Virus record (IMG/VR): IMGVR_UViG_3300021091_000277
Location: 1-30,694 of that record
Source of the DNA: a virus
DNA length: 30,694 bases
Reading direction: 5' to 3' (one strand)
Shown here: positions 1-9,598 of the stretch, piece after piece
Layout: each line of letters begins with the position of its first letter
Numbering within the stretch: position 1 is the stretch's first letter
Notes under the pieces: generated by a model
Told to the model about the DNA's origin: nothing
Databases searched by the model: none
The model's input: the letters and a program-made list of their open reading frames with translations, nothing else
Translations under genes and position numbers: made by a program

Positions 1-1
1 T

Positions 2-1303
2 CCAAGCAATTTAGATAGTATTACAGATGTAATTTTTACAAATTTAGTACCAAATCAAATTTTAAAATATAACGGGACAAATTGGATTAATTCTGCCGAA
101 GCTGCTGGACCACAAGGACCTGCTGGTGCCACTGGAGCACAAGGACCTGCTGGTGCCACTGGAGCACAAGGACCACAAGGAGACACTGGACCTGCTGGTG
201 CCACTGGAGCACAAGGACCACAAGGAACTATTGGACCTGCTGGACCACAAGGACCACAAGGACCACAAGGACCACAAGGACCACAAGGAGATACCGGAGC
301 TATTGGTCCACAAGGAGTTCAAGGAATACCAGGAAATCCTGGATTGGTAAATTGGAATATAGCCGCAGATGACAGCACACAAAGGACAATTAACAGCGGT
401 GAAACTGTAAAATTTATAGGTGCTAGTAATATTACAACTTCTAGCGATGCGGAAGGAAACATTACAATAACAGGTCCTAATCTTACTCCTTTTGCGTTAA
501 CAGCAAATGTTCCTGTAAACTTAGACGACCTACAGGATGTACAATTGCCTAGTAATATACCTTCAGGATATGTTTTAAAATTTGACGGAGCAAAATGGAG
601 TGCAGCAGCGGATGCTACTTCTGGAGGATTAGGCACAGATGCTGATACACTAGACGGATTTGATAGTTCATATTTTTTAAATTATAATAATTTAAACAAT
701 AAACCTAACTTATATTTTCAACTGGCGGCTGATGATAGCACAATTAGAATTATTAATAACAATTCCACTATTCAGTTTATAGGAACTAATGGCATCAGTA
801 CCACAAGTTCTGCAGATGGAGTAATTACAATATCAGGAACTTTACAAGATCTTAGTCCATATGCCACAACTGCATTTGTTCTACAAGAATTAAACAATAA
901 ATTAAATCTGAATCAGCAATACAAATTTAATATTGCTGCGGACGACAGCACACAAGTAGTGATACAAAAAGATGAAACATTACAGATAAGTGGCGGGATA
1001 GGAATTTCAACAAACATAGATACAGAAGGTAAAATTACAATATCGGGATTTAGTGGAGACTATAATGATCTTACAAATAAACCTAGTGTTTTTGGTTCAC
1101 TACAAGTTTATGATGAAGGATCAACTCATTTTCAAAATATAAGTTCTATGAATTTTAAAGGACCAGGAGTCACTGTTACCAGTCCTATAAATGGCACTGT
1201 AGATGTGAATATAGATACAGCTTTGTTTGGTCTTAATTTAGACGGCGGACATCCTGATTCAATTTATGGTGGAGTTAATCCAATAGACGCGGGGCATATA
1301 TAA
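2..1303 (+). CDS. Collagen-like tail fibre protein (5' partial)
   Basis: The frame is open from the first bases of the window, so the true start lies upstream. About 35 leading residues precede a collagen-type Gly-X-Y stretch (positions 107-343, roughly 26 triplets rich in GPQ, GPA and GAT). The remainder is beta-rich sequence with three copies of an AADDST-containing module (AADDST at 362-379, 725-742 and 935-952), each followed by a GETV..I.G..GI-type segment. Collagen triple helices and such beta modules are typical of trimeric phage fibres, so this is probably a host-binding fibre. An Asp/Gly-rich tail ends in TAA, whose last base is the first base of the next ATG (TAATG), indicating coupling to the next gene. 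Fibre assignment is good; the exact tail position is unknown. Confidence 0.85.
   Translation, partial: PSNLDSITDVIFTNLVPNQILKYNGTNWINSAEAAGPQGPAGATGAQGPAGATGAQGPQGDTGPAGATGAQGPQGTIGPAGPQGPQGPQGPQGPQGDTGAIGPQGVQGIPGNPGLVNWNIAADDSTQRTINSGETVKFIGASNITTSSDAEGNITITGPNLTPFALTANVPVNLDDLQDVQLPSNIPSGYVLKFDGAKWSAAADATSGGLGTDADTLDGFDSSYFLNYNNLNNKPNLYFQLAADDSTIRIINNNSTIQFIGTNGISTTSSADGVITISGTLQDLSPYATTAFVLQELNNKLNLNQQYKFNIAADDSTQVVIQKDETLQISGGIGISTNIDTEGKITISGFSGDYNDLTNKPSVFGSLQVYDEGSTHFQNISSMNFKGPGVTVTSPINGTVDVNIDTALFGLNLDGGHPDSIYGGVNPIDAGHI
107..343 (+). repeat. Collagen-type Gly-X-Y coding repeat
   Basis: Five perfect 9-bp units (GGACCACAA, coding GPQ) lie in tandem at 242-286. Three copies of a 27-bp unit beginning GGACCTGCTGGTGCC lie at 116-142, 143-169 and 188-214. 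All keep the Gly-X-Y frame, so copy-number change would lengthen or shorten the fibre shaft without breaking it. Confidence 0.9.
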
Positions 1304-1602
1304 TGGCTATCCAAATTCAACTTAGAAGAGGGTCTTCTTCCTTATGGGCAAGTCAAAATCCCATATTGGCACAAGGTGAGTTAGGATTAGATCTTACATC
1401 ATCTAGATTCAAAATAGGGGATGGTATCAAAACATGGAATGTACTTCCATATACTGATCAAGGCCTCATATCTAATCTTTACGATGTGCAAATATCCACT
1501 AGCCCTATAGATGGGTCAGTCTTGGTATACCAAAGTAACATAAATAAGTGGGTAGATACCATAGACCTTGATAAACAAATTATGGATGGCGGTTATTTTT
1601 AA
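1303..1602 (+). CDS. Short tail protein with Mtd-N-like fold
   Basis: A 99-residue protein opening with IQIQLRRG, then NPILAQGELGLD, FKIGDG and TWNVLPYTD. This series (basic RRG strand, GELG, KIGDG, W..LPY) is the signature of the N-terminal domain of phage major-tropism-determinant-like and other fibre proteins, where it forms the attachment or trimerisation base. Here it is almost the whole protein, with only a short acidic tail, so it may act as an adaptor or fibre base. It starts in the TAATG overlap with the fibre upstream and ends 19 nt before the giant fibre gene. Confidence 0.75.
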   Translation: MAIQIQLRRGSSSLWASQNPILAQGELGLDLTSSRFKIGDGIKTWNVLPYTDQGLISNLYDVQISTSPIDGSVLVYQSNINKWVDTIDLDKQIMDGGYF

Positions 1603-1621
1603 AAAAATCGGAGCGATTTGA

Positions 1622-4600
1622 ATGGCATCAATATTAAAAATTAAAAGAAGTTTAAATGCTAATGCACCAGGATCACTTAATACTGGTGAATTAGCTGTTA
1701 CTTTTGGCGCAGGATTGCAAAATAACAGTGGAGATCGTGTTTTTGTTGGTGGGCTTGGAGTAGGTAATGACATTAACGGAGCTTCTGGACCACCAATCAT
1801 AATTGGTGGAAAATACTTTACAGATCTAATGGATCATGTCCACGGCACATTGACTGCAAGCAGCGCACTTATAGTTGATTCTAGTAGCAAATTAGACAAT
1901 TTAAAAGTAGATAACTTAGACCTTAACGGTAATACTATTAGTAGTACCAATAGTAACGGCAATATTACCCTTGATCCTAATGGTACTGGTGACGTTGTAA
2001 TAACAGCAGGAGCAGAACTACAGATAACCGATTTAACAGCGGGAAGAATTTTATTTGTTGGAACGAACGGCGCCTTAAAGGATAATAGCAATTTTACTTT
2101 CAACAACGGTACAGGTGACACCGGAATCGCTGGCAGCCTTACCGTAGATAATATCAAATTGGACGGAAATGTTATTAGCTCTATCGATAATAACGGAGAC
2201 TTAGATCTTAATCCAAATGGTACCGGTAAAGTAAAAATAGCAAATACTTGGTACTTACCGCGAATTGGAGGAAATGCTAATCAGGTATTAACTTCTGATG
2301 GTGCTGGTAATTCTACATGGTCCGCCCCTGCAACTACTTTAAGTATAAGCGGAGATAGTGGAGCTAACACTTCTATCGATTTATTGACTGAAGTTTTAGA
2401 CCTAGAAGGGGTTGGCGCGATTAGTACACTCAGCGTTCCAGGAAGTGATAAAATACAATTTAGTGTAGCAGATGCCACAGTTACTACAAAAGGCGTGGCA
2501 AGTTTTGCCGCCGCTAATTTTACAGTAAGCAATGGTGCAGTTACTACAAAAAGTATTACCTTAGGATCTAGCGTATTAGATGTAGGCAGTACAACTACAG
2601 ACATTGCTGGATTAACACAACTACAGGTTGACAACTTAGATTTTAACGGTAATACAATTAGCTCTACTGATGTAAATGGTAATATTACCTTAGATCCGAA
2701 TGGTACAGGCGATGTAGTAATTGCCGCTGGAGCAGAACTTAAAATCACAGATTTAACAAGTGGAAGAATGGTATTTGTGGGTTCTAGTGGAGCATTAGTT
2801 GACGATTCTGATTTGACTTATGATAGCACAACAAATACTATTGCAGTTCCCAATATCAGCGTTAGTACAGAAGCAACATTAGCTAGTGCTATTGTTAGCG
2901 ATTTGACAGCAGGCCGTGTAACGTTTGCTGGTGCTAATGGTACATTGGTAGATGACGGTGCATTAACATTTAACAGCGGCACTGGAACACTAAGCACAGC
3001 AAACGCAGTTGTGACAAGTTTAACACCAACTCGTGTAGTGTTTGTTGGTGCAAATGATGACCTGATTGACAATTCAGACTTGACATATACAGCAGGAACA
3101 AATACTTTATCAGTATCTAACGTAACTGTCGGCACATTGGCTACAGTAGCAAGTGCTAAAGTAAGTGATCTAACATCTGGGCGTGTTACTTTTGCAGGTA
3201 CAGCCGGACAATTGGTCGATACCGCAAACTTCACATTTGATTCTGGTACCAGTGCATTATCTTTAACTGGTGAATTAACTGTAGATCAAATTAATATTAA
3301 TGGTAGTACAATTTCAACTGTAGGAGCTACAGATCTTTTATTAAACACTAATGGTGGTACCAATAGCGGGTTTATTAAAATTAATGACGGTGTAAATGGT
3401 AATATCGAAATTAGCCCAAATGGCACTGGTCAAGTTATAATTGGTGGTCAAAACTTTACTGCATTTAATGGTGATACTTGGTTTGTCAGTGCAGACAGTG
3501 GTGTTAACACCAATGACGGTCGTAGAATGAATACAGCTTTTGCTACAGTAGCTTACGCTTTAAGTGTGGCTCAAAGTGGAGACACTATTCAAGTTTTACC
3601 AGGACTCTATCAAGAAGTATTTCCACTAACTGTGCCTGCTGGGGTTACTGTAAGAGGTGCAGGTATTCGCAGCACAAAGATTGTACCAACTGCTTTGACA
3701 AATACCAACGACTGTTTCTTACTGAACGGTGAAACCACTGTAGAAGAATTAACTATTGCAGATATGCGTTATAACAGTGGTGCTGATACTGGGTATGCAT
3801 TTAGATTTAACACAGCAGCAATGGTTACTGTAAATCTACGCAGTCCATACATAAGAAACATTACAGTGATAAACAAAGGTTCTGGTGCTAGTGCCAGTGA
3901 CCCTTATGGATTTTTAAGTAACAATGCTGGACGTGGCGCTTTAGTTGACGGAAGTAGAGTAACTCGTGCTAGTATAGAAGCTGCAATACTGTTTAACGAA
4001 TGCACATTTATTGTTCCTAATAGTCGTGGTTTAATTATGACAAACGGCGCAAGAGTGGAATGGTTGAACTGTTTCACATATTTCGCTGACTTAGCCATTG
4101 AAGGTAAAGTGGGCGCTACTGGTCGTGCTGGTGATGGAAAAACACGTATATCATTTGGTAATGTAACTGGTGCGTTCCAAGCAAATGATGTTGTTACAGT
4201 AGACTATGCTGACAGCACTGACATTACATTTACAATAGAAAGTATTGAAAATAATGGCACTACAGCGGTTGTAGATGGGTCTCTTAACACATTAGAAGGA
4301 AAGGATTTTACTCCTGTTAGTATTTCAGGTAGCATTTCTGGAGCAACTGCACAAAATATCACAAGATACGATAGAGCTGAATTTGCCGCAGAAATGCGCA
4401 GTATTAGCAGCGCGAACGTTTATGGAAATCAAGGTGTAAGGGCAGACGGTGATGATGTTCTTATTCAATTAATGGCACATAATTTTGCCTATATCGGAAC
4501 AGGAGCTGATCTTACAAATAATAAATTATCGGTCGTACAAGCAGATGAAGTTATAGAAGCAAATGGTGGTAGAGTTTATTATAATAGTGTTGATCAAAGC

Positions 4601-6595
4601 GGTAATTTTAGAATCGGAGATTTTTTCGCTGTTGACTTTGCTACAGGAAATGTAACATTCAACGCTCCACAATTTAATGTCAATAATACAACAGGATTTA
4701 CATTTACCAACGGAGTGAATGTAACTACCATCAGCGGTTCTGGTCTTGTTGCTAATAATATTACTATTAGTGGAAATACTATAAGTTCGTCTACCGGAAA
4801 TATCTTTATTGATCCAACAGGAAATCAAGATGTTATCATCGATGCTGATACCAGCATTAATGGTGTTTTAACTATTAATAACGAGTACAGTTTTCCAACT
4901 CTTGACGGAACTAATGGGCAGGTACTTACCACTAATGGAAATGGACAGATAAGTTTTCAAACAATCAGTACAAGCCTAAACATTTCGGGTGATACGGGCA
5001 CTGATGCAGTTTCATTATTAAATGACACCTTAGCCTTTAATGGAGGTGAAGGTGTCGATGTTGCTGTAACAAATAATACGGTAACTATTAGCGGTGAAGA
5101 TGCTAGTGATACTAACAAAGGTATAGCAAAATTTTCATCTACTTATTTTACTGTAACCAATGGTGATGTTGCTATTGATGATGCCACAATTACTACAAAG
5201 GGTATTGCTAGTTTTAACACAGATGGGTTTAATGTTAATGCAGGAGCAGTAAGCCTTAAAGCAAATGTTGTTCAAAGCATCACAAGCGATAGCGGTGCAA
5301 TGACTATCACAGGAAATGCTGTATCTATACTTGGTGGTGAAGGTATGGAGGTAACACATGCTGGCACAACGATCACAGTAGCAGGTGAAGATGCAAGTAG
5401 TAATAATAAAGGCATTGCTAGTTTTAGCCCAACCTATTTTACTGTAACTAGTGGTGATGTTGCTATTAATGATGCTACAATAACTGATAAAGGTATTGCC
5501 AGTTTCGCTACCGCAAACTTTACTGTAACAGCTGGCGCTGTAGCTGCAAAGAGCATTACACTAGGAACCACTGTTTTAGATTTAGGCAGCACTGATCTTA
5601 CTCTTGCCGGTCTACAACAATTAGATGTTGATAATATACGTATAGATGGTAATGAAATTAGTAGTACCAATGCAAATGGTAACATTAGCATTAATCCAGA
5701 TGGCACTGGAACTATTGATGTTAACAGTGCAAGGATAACAAGCCTAGGAACTCCAACACAAGCAACTGATGCTGCTACTAAGGATTATGTTGATGCTGCT
5801 CGTAGCGGATTAGATGTAAAACAAAGCGTTAGAGCAGCCTCAACAGGAAACTTAACATTAAGCAATACACAAACAGTTGACGGTGTAGCTCTTAGCGTGG
5901 GCGATCGTATTTTAGTCAAAGACCAAACTACAGCTAGTCAAAATGGTGTTTATGTTGTGGCTAACGGAGCTTGGTCAAGAGCCACAGATTTTGATGAACC
6001 GTTTGAAGTAACTGCTGGAGTGTTCTTTTTCATAGAGGAAGGTACTGTTAATGCAGACAATGGCTTTGTTATTACAAGCAATAATCCATTAGTGGTAGGC
6101 ACAGATCCATTAACATTTACACAATTTAGTGGCGCCGGTCAAATTACAGCAGGAGATGCTTTAACAAAAACTGGCAATAGACTTGACGTTGTTGTAGCAG
6201 CTGATGGCGGTCTTGAAATTAGTGGCGACGCACTACAACTTAAGAGCACTGTAGCAGGTGCTGGATTAACCTACAGTCAGGGTGTTATAGATATAGGAGG
6301 CACTAATAATAGGATTACAATTAATACAGATTCTATTGACATCGCCAGCACATACATTGGTCAACCCAGTATAACAACTTTAGGAACTATTACTTCCGGT
6401 GTTTGGAATGGAAGTATAATTGGCGCGGCTTATGGCGGAACAGGATTCGGTGCTTACTCATCAGGTGATTTATTACGTGGTAATTCGGTTGGAACTTTAA
6501 GTAAACTTACTTTAGGAGCTGCTGGTAAGTTTTTACAGGTAAATGCAAACGGAGATGATCTTGTTTATGGCGACTTTGACGGTGGAACTTTTTAA
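1622..6595 (+). CDS. Giant repeat-rich tail fibre with embedded beta-helix
   Basis: A 1657-residue structural adhesin. The N-terminus (LKIKRSLN...GELAV) is an Mtd-N-like base. About six copies of a GNTISST..NGNITLDPNGTG module follow (near nt 1927, 2167, 2647, 3300, 4774, 5650), with five copies of a DLTAGR..FVG..G.LVD module (2035-3240) and several TKGIASF..FTVT.GAV modules. Residues of about 617-940 resemble a right-handed beta-helix (WFVSADSGVNTNDG, GDTIQVLPGLYQE, GVTVRGAG). A segment with HNFAYIGTGADLTNN and GGRVYYNS follows; I recognise this type from large tail proteins of marine T4-like phages. The C-terminal part has ATKDYVDAA, GDRILVKDQT..NGVYVV and GVWNGS...YGGTG, usual in fibre tips. 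GGAG lies 10 nt before the ATG. The receptor is unknown. Confidence 0.85.
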   Translation: MASILKIKRSLNANAPGSLNTGELAVTFGAGLQNNSGDRVFVGGLGVGNDINGASGPPIIIGGKYFTDLMDHVHGTLTASSALIVDSSSKLDNLKVDNLDLNGNTISSTNSNGNITLDPNGTGDVVITAGAELQITDLTAGRILFVGTNGALKDNSNFTFNNGTGDTGIAGSLTVDNIKLDGNVISSIDNNGDLDLNPNGTGKVKIANTWYLPRIGGNANQVLTSDGAGNSTWSAPATTLSISGDSGANTSIDLLTEVLDLEGVGAISTLSVPGSDKIQFSVADATVTTKGVASFAAANFTVSNGAVTTKSITLGSSVLDVGSTTTDIAGLTQLQVDNLDFNGNTISSTDVNGNITLDPNGTGDVVIAAGAELKITDLTSGRMVFVGSSGALVDDSDLTYDSTTNTIAVPNISVSTEATLASAIVSDLTAGRVTFAGANGTLVDDGALTFNSGTGTLSTANAVVTSLTPTRVVFVGANDDLIDNSDLTYTAGTNTLSVSNVTVGTLATVASAKVSDLTSGRVTFAGTAGQLVDTANFTFDSGTSALSLTGELTVDQININGSTISTVGATDLLLNTNGGTNSGFIKINDGVNGNIEISPNGTGQVIIGGQNFTAFNGDTWFVSADSGVNTNDGRRMNTAFATVAYALSVAQSGDTIQVLPGLYQEVFPLTVPAGVTVRGAGIRSTKIVPTALTNTNDCFLLNGETTVEELTIADMRYNSGADTGYAFRFNTAAMVTVNLRSPYIRNITVINKGSGASASDPYGFLSNNAGRGALVDGSRVTRASIEAAILFNECTFIVPNSRGLIMTNGARVEWLNCFTYFADLAIEGKVGATGRAGDGKTRISFGNVTGAFQANDVVTVDYADSTDITFTIESIENNGTTAVVDGSLNTLEGKDFTPVSISGSISGATAQNITRYDRAEFAAEMRSISSANVYGNQGVRADGDDVLIQLMAHNFAYIGTGADLTNNKLSVVQADEVIEANGGRVYYNSVDQSGNFRIGDFFAVDFATGNVTFNAPQFNVNNTTGFTFTNGVNVTTISGSGLVANNITISGNTISSSTGNIFIDPTGNQDVIIDADTSINGVLTINNEYSFPTLDGTNGQVLTTNGNGQISFQTISTSLNISGDTGTDAVSLLNDTLAFNGGEGVDVAVTNNTVTISGEDASDTNKGIAKFSSTYFTVTNGDVAIDDATITTKGIASFNTDGFNVNAGAVSLKANVVQSITSDSGAMTITGNAVSILGGEGMEVTHAGTTITVAGEDASSNNKGIASFSPTYFTVTSGDVAINDATITDKGIASFATANFTVTAGAVAAKSITLGTTVLDLGSTDLTLAGLQQLDVDNIRIDGNEISSTNANGNISINPDGTGTIDVNSARITSLGTPTQATDAATKDYVDAARSGLDVKQSVRAASTGNLTLSNTQTVDGVALSVGDRILVKDQTTASQNGVYVVANGAWSRATDFDEPFEVTAGVFFFIEEGTVNADNGFVITSNNPLVVGTDPLTFTQFSGAGQITAGDALTKTGNRLDVVVAADGGLEISGDALQLKSTVAGAGLTYSQGVIDIGGTNNRITINTDSIDIASTYIGQPSITTLGTITSGVWNGSIIGAAYGGTGFGAYSSGDLLRGNSVGTLSKLTLGAAGKFLQVNANGDDLVYGDFDGGTF

Positions 6596-6602
6596 TCTTT
6601 AA

Positions 6603-7880
6603 ATGGCTAACACGCTCAAACTAAAAAGATCTGCAGTACCAGGAAAAACTCCTGCCAACGCAGATCTAGTTCTAGGAGAACTAGCTGTCAACACCTTTGA
6701 CGGAAAATTATTTTTTAAAACAGATAAGAGCGGAATACAAACTGTAATAGGTTTAAGTAGAGATTATAATGATTTAATTAACACACCATCTGACTTTAGT
6801 TTCAATATAGCAGCCGACGATAGCACACAAAGAACTATCAACAAAGGTGAAACAGTAAAGATTTCTGGAGCTAATGGAATAGGTGTTACATCAGACATAG
6901 AAGGAAATTTAGTTGTAAGCCTTGAACAATCTAATCTTACTGTCAGTAATATAAATTCTGCAAATGCTATTTCAAATGAAATAGATAATGTTGTTGCAAT
7001 GAGATTTGACAGTGATAGTGGTTTTGATATTGTGGATCTAGGTAACGGCGCTATTAAAATTCAGATGAATAGCACTTTTAAAACTCTGAAAGTTGCTGGA
7101 GAAGATGACTTAATAGCAGAAGGATTAGATACTTTAGAATTTGTTGCCGGACCAGGTATTACAATTGACACGAATCCTTTGGCAAATCCTGACAAACAGC
7201 TTATTTTCGGAACTCCTGAAAAAAGTGTTTTTATGTATCAGGATGGAAATCTTACAGTAAAAAATGGAACTACAAGATGGTATGCTCCTTATGCTCTTGT
7301 AATTAGTAAAATTATAGGAAGATTAGCAGGGCCAGGTGATGATACCATCCAGTTTAGAGTAAGAAAAAGTAATATTATTGTTGCTACAGTAAGTTTTTTG
7401 GCAGGTGATATTAAGGAAGAGAATAATGTTTCTATCAGCATGGCTGTGGATGATTTTCTTACTGTTGATGTTTTTAATGTAGGTAATTCACAGCCTGGAT
7501 ACGGCCTTAGTGTAGAATTTAAGTACAATTTTATATCAGCAACAGGAATAGCATCTTCTGCTGCTAACTTAGCTATAGAAGAAAAAGGAACTATATCTTT
7601 AGCGACAACTGCATTAACGAATGTGGATAGCTGGTCTATTAGCGCTCATAGAAGTGCTAAGTATTTGGTCAGCATAAGTCAAGGGTCTAACTTCCAGACT
7701 AGTGAAATACTGGTTACGCATAATAATATTCAGGCGTTTATTTCCGAATATGGTGTAATAGAAACTCAAAATCCTTTAGCCACCTTTTCTGTAGCGATAT
7801 CAGGCGGAAACCTAATACTTAGAGTCTCAATGGTATCAGCTACAGCAGCAGACATAAACTTTAGTAAACGATATATCTAA
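6603..7880 (+). CDS. Tail fibre protein with Mtd-N-like base and AADDST module
   Basis: A 425-residue protein. The N-terminus (LKLKRSAVPGK, then VLGELAVNTFDGKLFFK) is an Mtd-N-like attachment domain. Residues of about 60-105 carry the same AADDST..I..GETVKI.G module as the collagen-like fibre (AADDST at 6810-6827). The C-terminal half is beta-rich with no motif I can assign. It starts 7 nt after the giant fibre gene without an obvious Shine-Dalgarno sequence, suggesting translational coupling. It is the last large gene of the fibre cluster and is followed by a late-promoter motif. Confidence 0.75.
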   Translation: MANTLKLKRSAVPGKTPANADLVLGELAVNTFDGKLFFKTDKSGIQTVIGLSRDYNDLINTPSDFSFNIAADDSTQRTINKGETVKISGANGIGVTSDIEGNLVVSLEQSNLTVSNINSANAISNEIDNVVAMRFDSDSGFDIVDLGNGAIKIQMNSTFKTLKVAGEDDLIAEGLDTLEFVAGPGITIDTNPLANPDKQLIFGTPEKSVFMYQDGNLTVKNGTTRWYAPYALVISKIIGRLAGPGDDTIQFRVRKSNIIVATVSFLAGDIKEENNVSISMAVDDFLTVDVFNVGNSQPGYGLSVEFKYNFISATGIASSAANLAIEEKGTISLATTALTNVDSWSISAHRSAKYLVSISQGSNFQTSEILVTHNNIQAFISEYGVIETQNPLATFSVAISGGNLILRVSMVSATAADINFSKRYI

Positions 7881-7888
7881 CTAAATAT
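7881..7888 (+). promoter_or_regulatory. Putative T4-type late promoter (CTAAATAT)
   Basis: CTAAATAT lies 25 nt before the ATG of the next gene. It belongs to a set of TAAATA octamers found before structural genes in this window and resembles the T4 late consensus TATAAATA. Confidence 0.5.
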
Positions 7889-7912
7889 ATTAAATTATAA
7901 GGTAGATTACTT

Positions 7913-8317
7913 ATGGCTATTGTTTTTACAAATTCCGGCGAGCTGATAGCATTAAAAAATATTCTTAATCATACAGCACCGCAAACACTGGAACTTAAAC
8001 TGTATTCAAATAATAAAGTGCCAGCTAAAACTGATACAGTAGCAGATTATACTGAAGTAACTGGGTTTGGTTATGCCGCAGTTACATTAAATCCTGCTGA
8101 TTTTGTTTATACACCCGGCGATCCCAGCACTGCTGCTTTTCCTCAAATTACATTCACTTTTACAGGGCCGGCTGGTGCTATTAATGGATATTTTGTTGTA
8201 CAGGCAACTTCAAATCAATTAATGTTCGCCAATAGATTTGCAAATGCTCCTATTACTGTAATAAACAATGGAGATGAAATAAGAATTACATTAACATTAT
8301 CCTTGAATAACCCATAA
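7913..8317 (+). CDS. Small structural protein, unknown role
   Basis: A 134-residue protein of mostly beta-strand character: N-terminal ALKNIL...LELKLYSNN, then a GFGYAAVTLNPADF stretch, FTFTGPAG.INGYFVV and a C-terminal beta segment. This resembles small virion-associated proteins sitting among tail-fibre genes in marine T4-like phages, but I cannot name a function. AAGGT lies about 10 nt before the ATG and a late-promoter motif lies just upstream, so it heads a late transcript. It joins the next gene through a TAATG overlap. Confidence 0.65.
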   Translation: MAIVFTNSGELIALKNILNHTAPQTLELKLYSNNKVPAKTDTVADYTEVTGFGYAAVTLNPADFVYTPGDPSTAAFPQITFTFTGPAGAINGYFVVQATSNQLMFANRFANAPITVINNGDEIRITLTLSLNNP

Positions 8318-8682
8318 TGGCAAGTTTATCAGAAAAAAAAATCGTTGACAGAGTTAAAGAAACAAGTAACAGCGCTGGAACAGGTGATTATAGTCTAGAT
8401 GGAGCTGCTATTGGTTTTGTAACTTTTTCTTCTGTCTGTGTAGACGGTGATGTTTTTGATTACGCAGTTAATTCTGTCAATAGTGTAAATTGGGAAACAG
8501 GTTTAGGAAGATATAACGCAGCAACAAATACTATTACAAGATTAGAAATACAAGCTAGTTCTTACAGCAATGGACCAGTGAATTGGGGTTCGGAATTCAA
8601 AGTTATTTTTATTAGCCTGAACGCAATAAGTATTAAGCAAATCAGCGATGAAGTTTTAGTTAATTCTATTATTTTTGGATAA
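8317..8682 (+). CDS. Small tail-associated protein (DRVKETS..GTG family)
   Basis: A 121-residue protein with the pattern DRVKETSNSAGTGDYSLDGA...GFVTF, a WETGLGRYNAATNTITR segment and IQASSYSNG. This series (DRV.ETS, GTG, WE.G.G.Y, R..I..SS.NG) recurs in many short phage tail or baseplate-associated proteins; the molecular role is not established to my knowledge. The start overlaps the upstream stop (TAATG), and 3 nt separate its stop from the next ATG, placing it in one late operon with its neighbours. Confidence 0.7.
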   Translation: MASLSEKKIVDRVKETSNSAGTGDYSLDGAAIGFVTFSSVCVDGDVFDYAVNSVNSVNWETGLGRYNAATNTITRLEIQASSYSNGPVNWGSEFKVIFISLNAISIKQISDEVLVNSIIFG

Positions 8683-8685
8683 ACA

Positions 8686-9270
8686 ATGATATTTGGATCA
8701 GAAGCTATTGGTTCAACCGCAATAGCAGAAGCTATAGGGCCTAATATATATCAAGAATCTCTAGTAGGTCAATTAATAATTAATGGCACAAGTATCAATT
8801 TACAAAGTCCTTTCTTTGACAGCGTAATTGAAACAAGTTCCTTTAATATTACTATAAATGTAGACTCGCCACACATATTCAAACTTAATTCGATAGAATC
8901 AAGTCTGCTGGTATACAATGCCACAGAATTTAGCAATAAATCATATTTTGAAGGAATTCATCAAACTGATTTTTTTGTATCAGGCATAACTAATAACTTC
9001 ATAAAATTAAATCAACTAGATGTAGCGCCACTTTCTATAATAGGTCCTCCATTAGGAGGAGTCTTTCCTGTAATACCTGAAGTAAGTCTAGGAGGTCTAA
9101 TATTTGGATCACAAACATTCAGCCAACACTATACATTCTTATTACAGGAATTCGATAATAACGAAGCTAAGTTAGCAATTAATGGCAACAGCGGAGAAAT
9201 TTATGTTATTGGAGGTAGTGAAGGTGGCGGAGGAGGCATTAGTGATATTCCGCAGATTTGGATTGGATAA
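8686..9270 (+). CDS. Hypothetical structural protein with Gly-rich C-terminus
   Basis: A 194-residue protein, probably beta-rich. It contains two IFGS-type segments (near residues 2-4 and 148), short hydrophobic strands and, near the end, EGGGGG followed by DIPQIWIG. No catalytic or binding motif is visible. Its place at the end of the fibre cluster, in tight succession with the previous two genes, suggests a virion component such as a fibre-tip or baseplate accessory. It converges on the minus-strand gene at 9569-9300, with about 30 nt of AT-rich DNA between. Confidence 0.6.
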   Translation: MIFGSEAIGSTAIAEAIGPNIYQESLVGQLIINGTSINLQSPFFDSVIETSSFNITINVDSPHIFKLNSIESSLLVYNATEFSNKSYFEGIHQTDFFVSGITNNFIKLNQLDVAPLSIIGPPLGGVFPVIPEVSLGGLIFGSQTFSQHYTFLLQEFDNNEAKLAINGNSGEIYVIGGSEGGGGGISDIPQIWIG

Positions 9271-9299
9271 ACCACTAATGCTGTATAAAAATTTTTATT

Positions 9300-9569
9300 T
9301 TATTTCTTAGAGCCAGCTGCGTTAACAAATGCATACATCTTTTCTGCGGTTTGTAAAACTTGCTCTAAACCTGGAAAATTTGGCATCCCAACGGTGGTAG
9401 TGACAACACCTTTGTCATCACGTTGAACACTAAGTTCCCAACCATGAAATTTACTATGGTATTCTTCTGCCATAAGATCTTTAGCCATCTTAAGAATATC
9501 TGAGCGAATTTCATATCCGTTCTTATTGAATTTTACTTCTGGTAATTTCATTTCTGATAAATTAGACAT
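9300..9569 (-). CDS. Conserved-type hypothetical protein, 89 aa
   Basis: An 89-residue soluble protein with a PEVKFNKNGYEIRSDILKMA core, a central HGWELSVQRDDKG strand region and a C-terminal helix (LEQVLQTAEKMYAFVN). The NGYEIR..IL.MA and VL..AEKMY.FVN elements look like a compact helix-strand-helix domain often found in marine phage genomes. I cannot assign a function. A strong Shine-Dalgarno sequence (AAGGAG) lies about 6 nt before the ATG. It is the last gene of the minus-strand operon and converges on the fibre genes. Confidence 0.65.
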   Translation of the reverse strand: MSNLSEMKLPEVKFNKNGYEIRSDILKMAKDLMAEEYHSKFHGWELSVQRDDKGVVTTTVGMPNFPGLEQVLQTAEKMYAFVNAAGSKK

Positions 9570-9598
9570 TATCTTTCTCCTTGTGTGTATGTCTTATG

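Noticed and set aside
107-300. Short direct repeats considered as a CRISPR array
   Set aside because: Units are 9 or 27 bp, contiguous, without spacers, and keep a coding frame.
62-382. Minus-strand Ser/Trp/Leu-rich frame opposite the collagen repeat
   Set aside because: It is a simple antisense product of the GGACCACAA repeats.
1834-5706. Long minus-strand frames inside the giant fibre gene
   Set aside because: Repetitive Gly/Thr/Asn codon use in the fibre leaves antisense frames open by chance; products are Val/Leu/Pro-rich with no ribosome-binding sites.
9285-9298. ATAAAAATTTTTAT palindrome between the convergent genes, as a bidirectional terminator
   Set aside because: All A/T with no GC stem; too weak to call although the position would be right.
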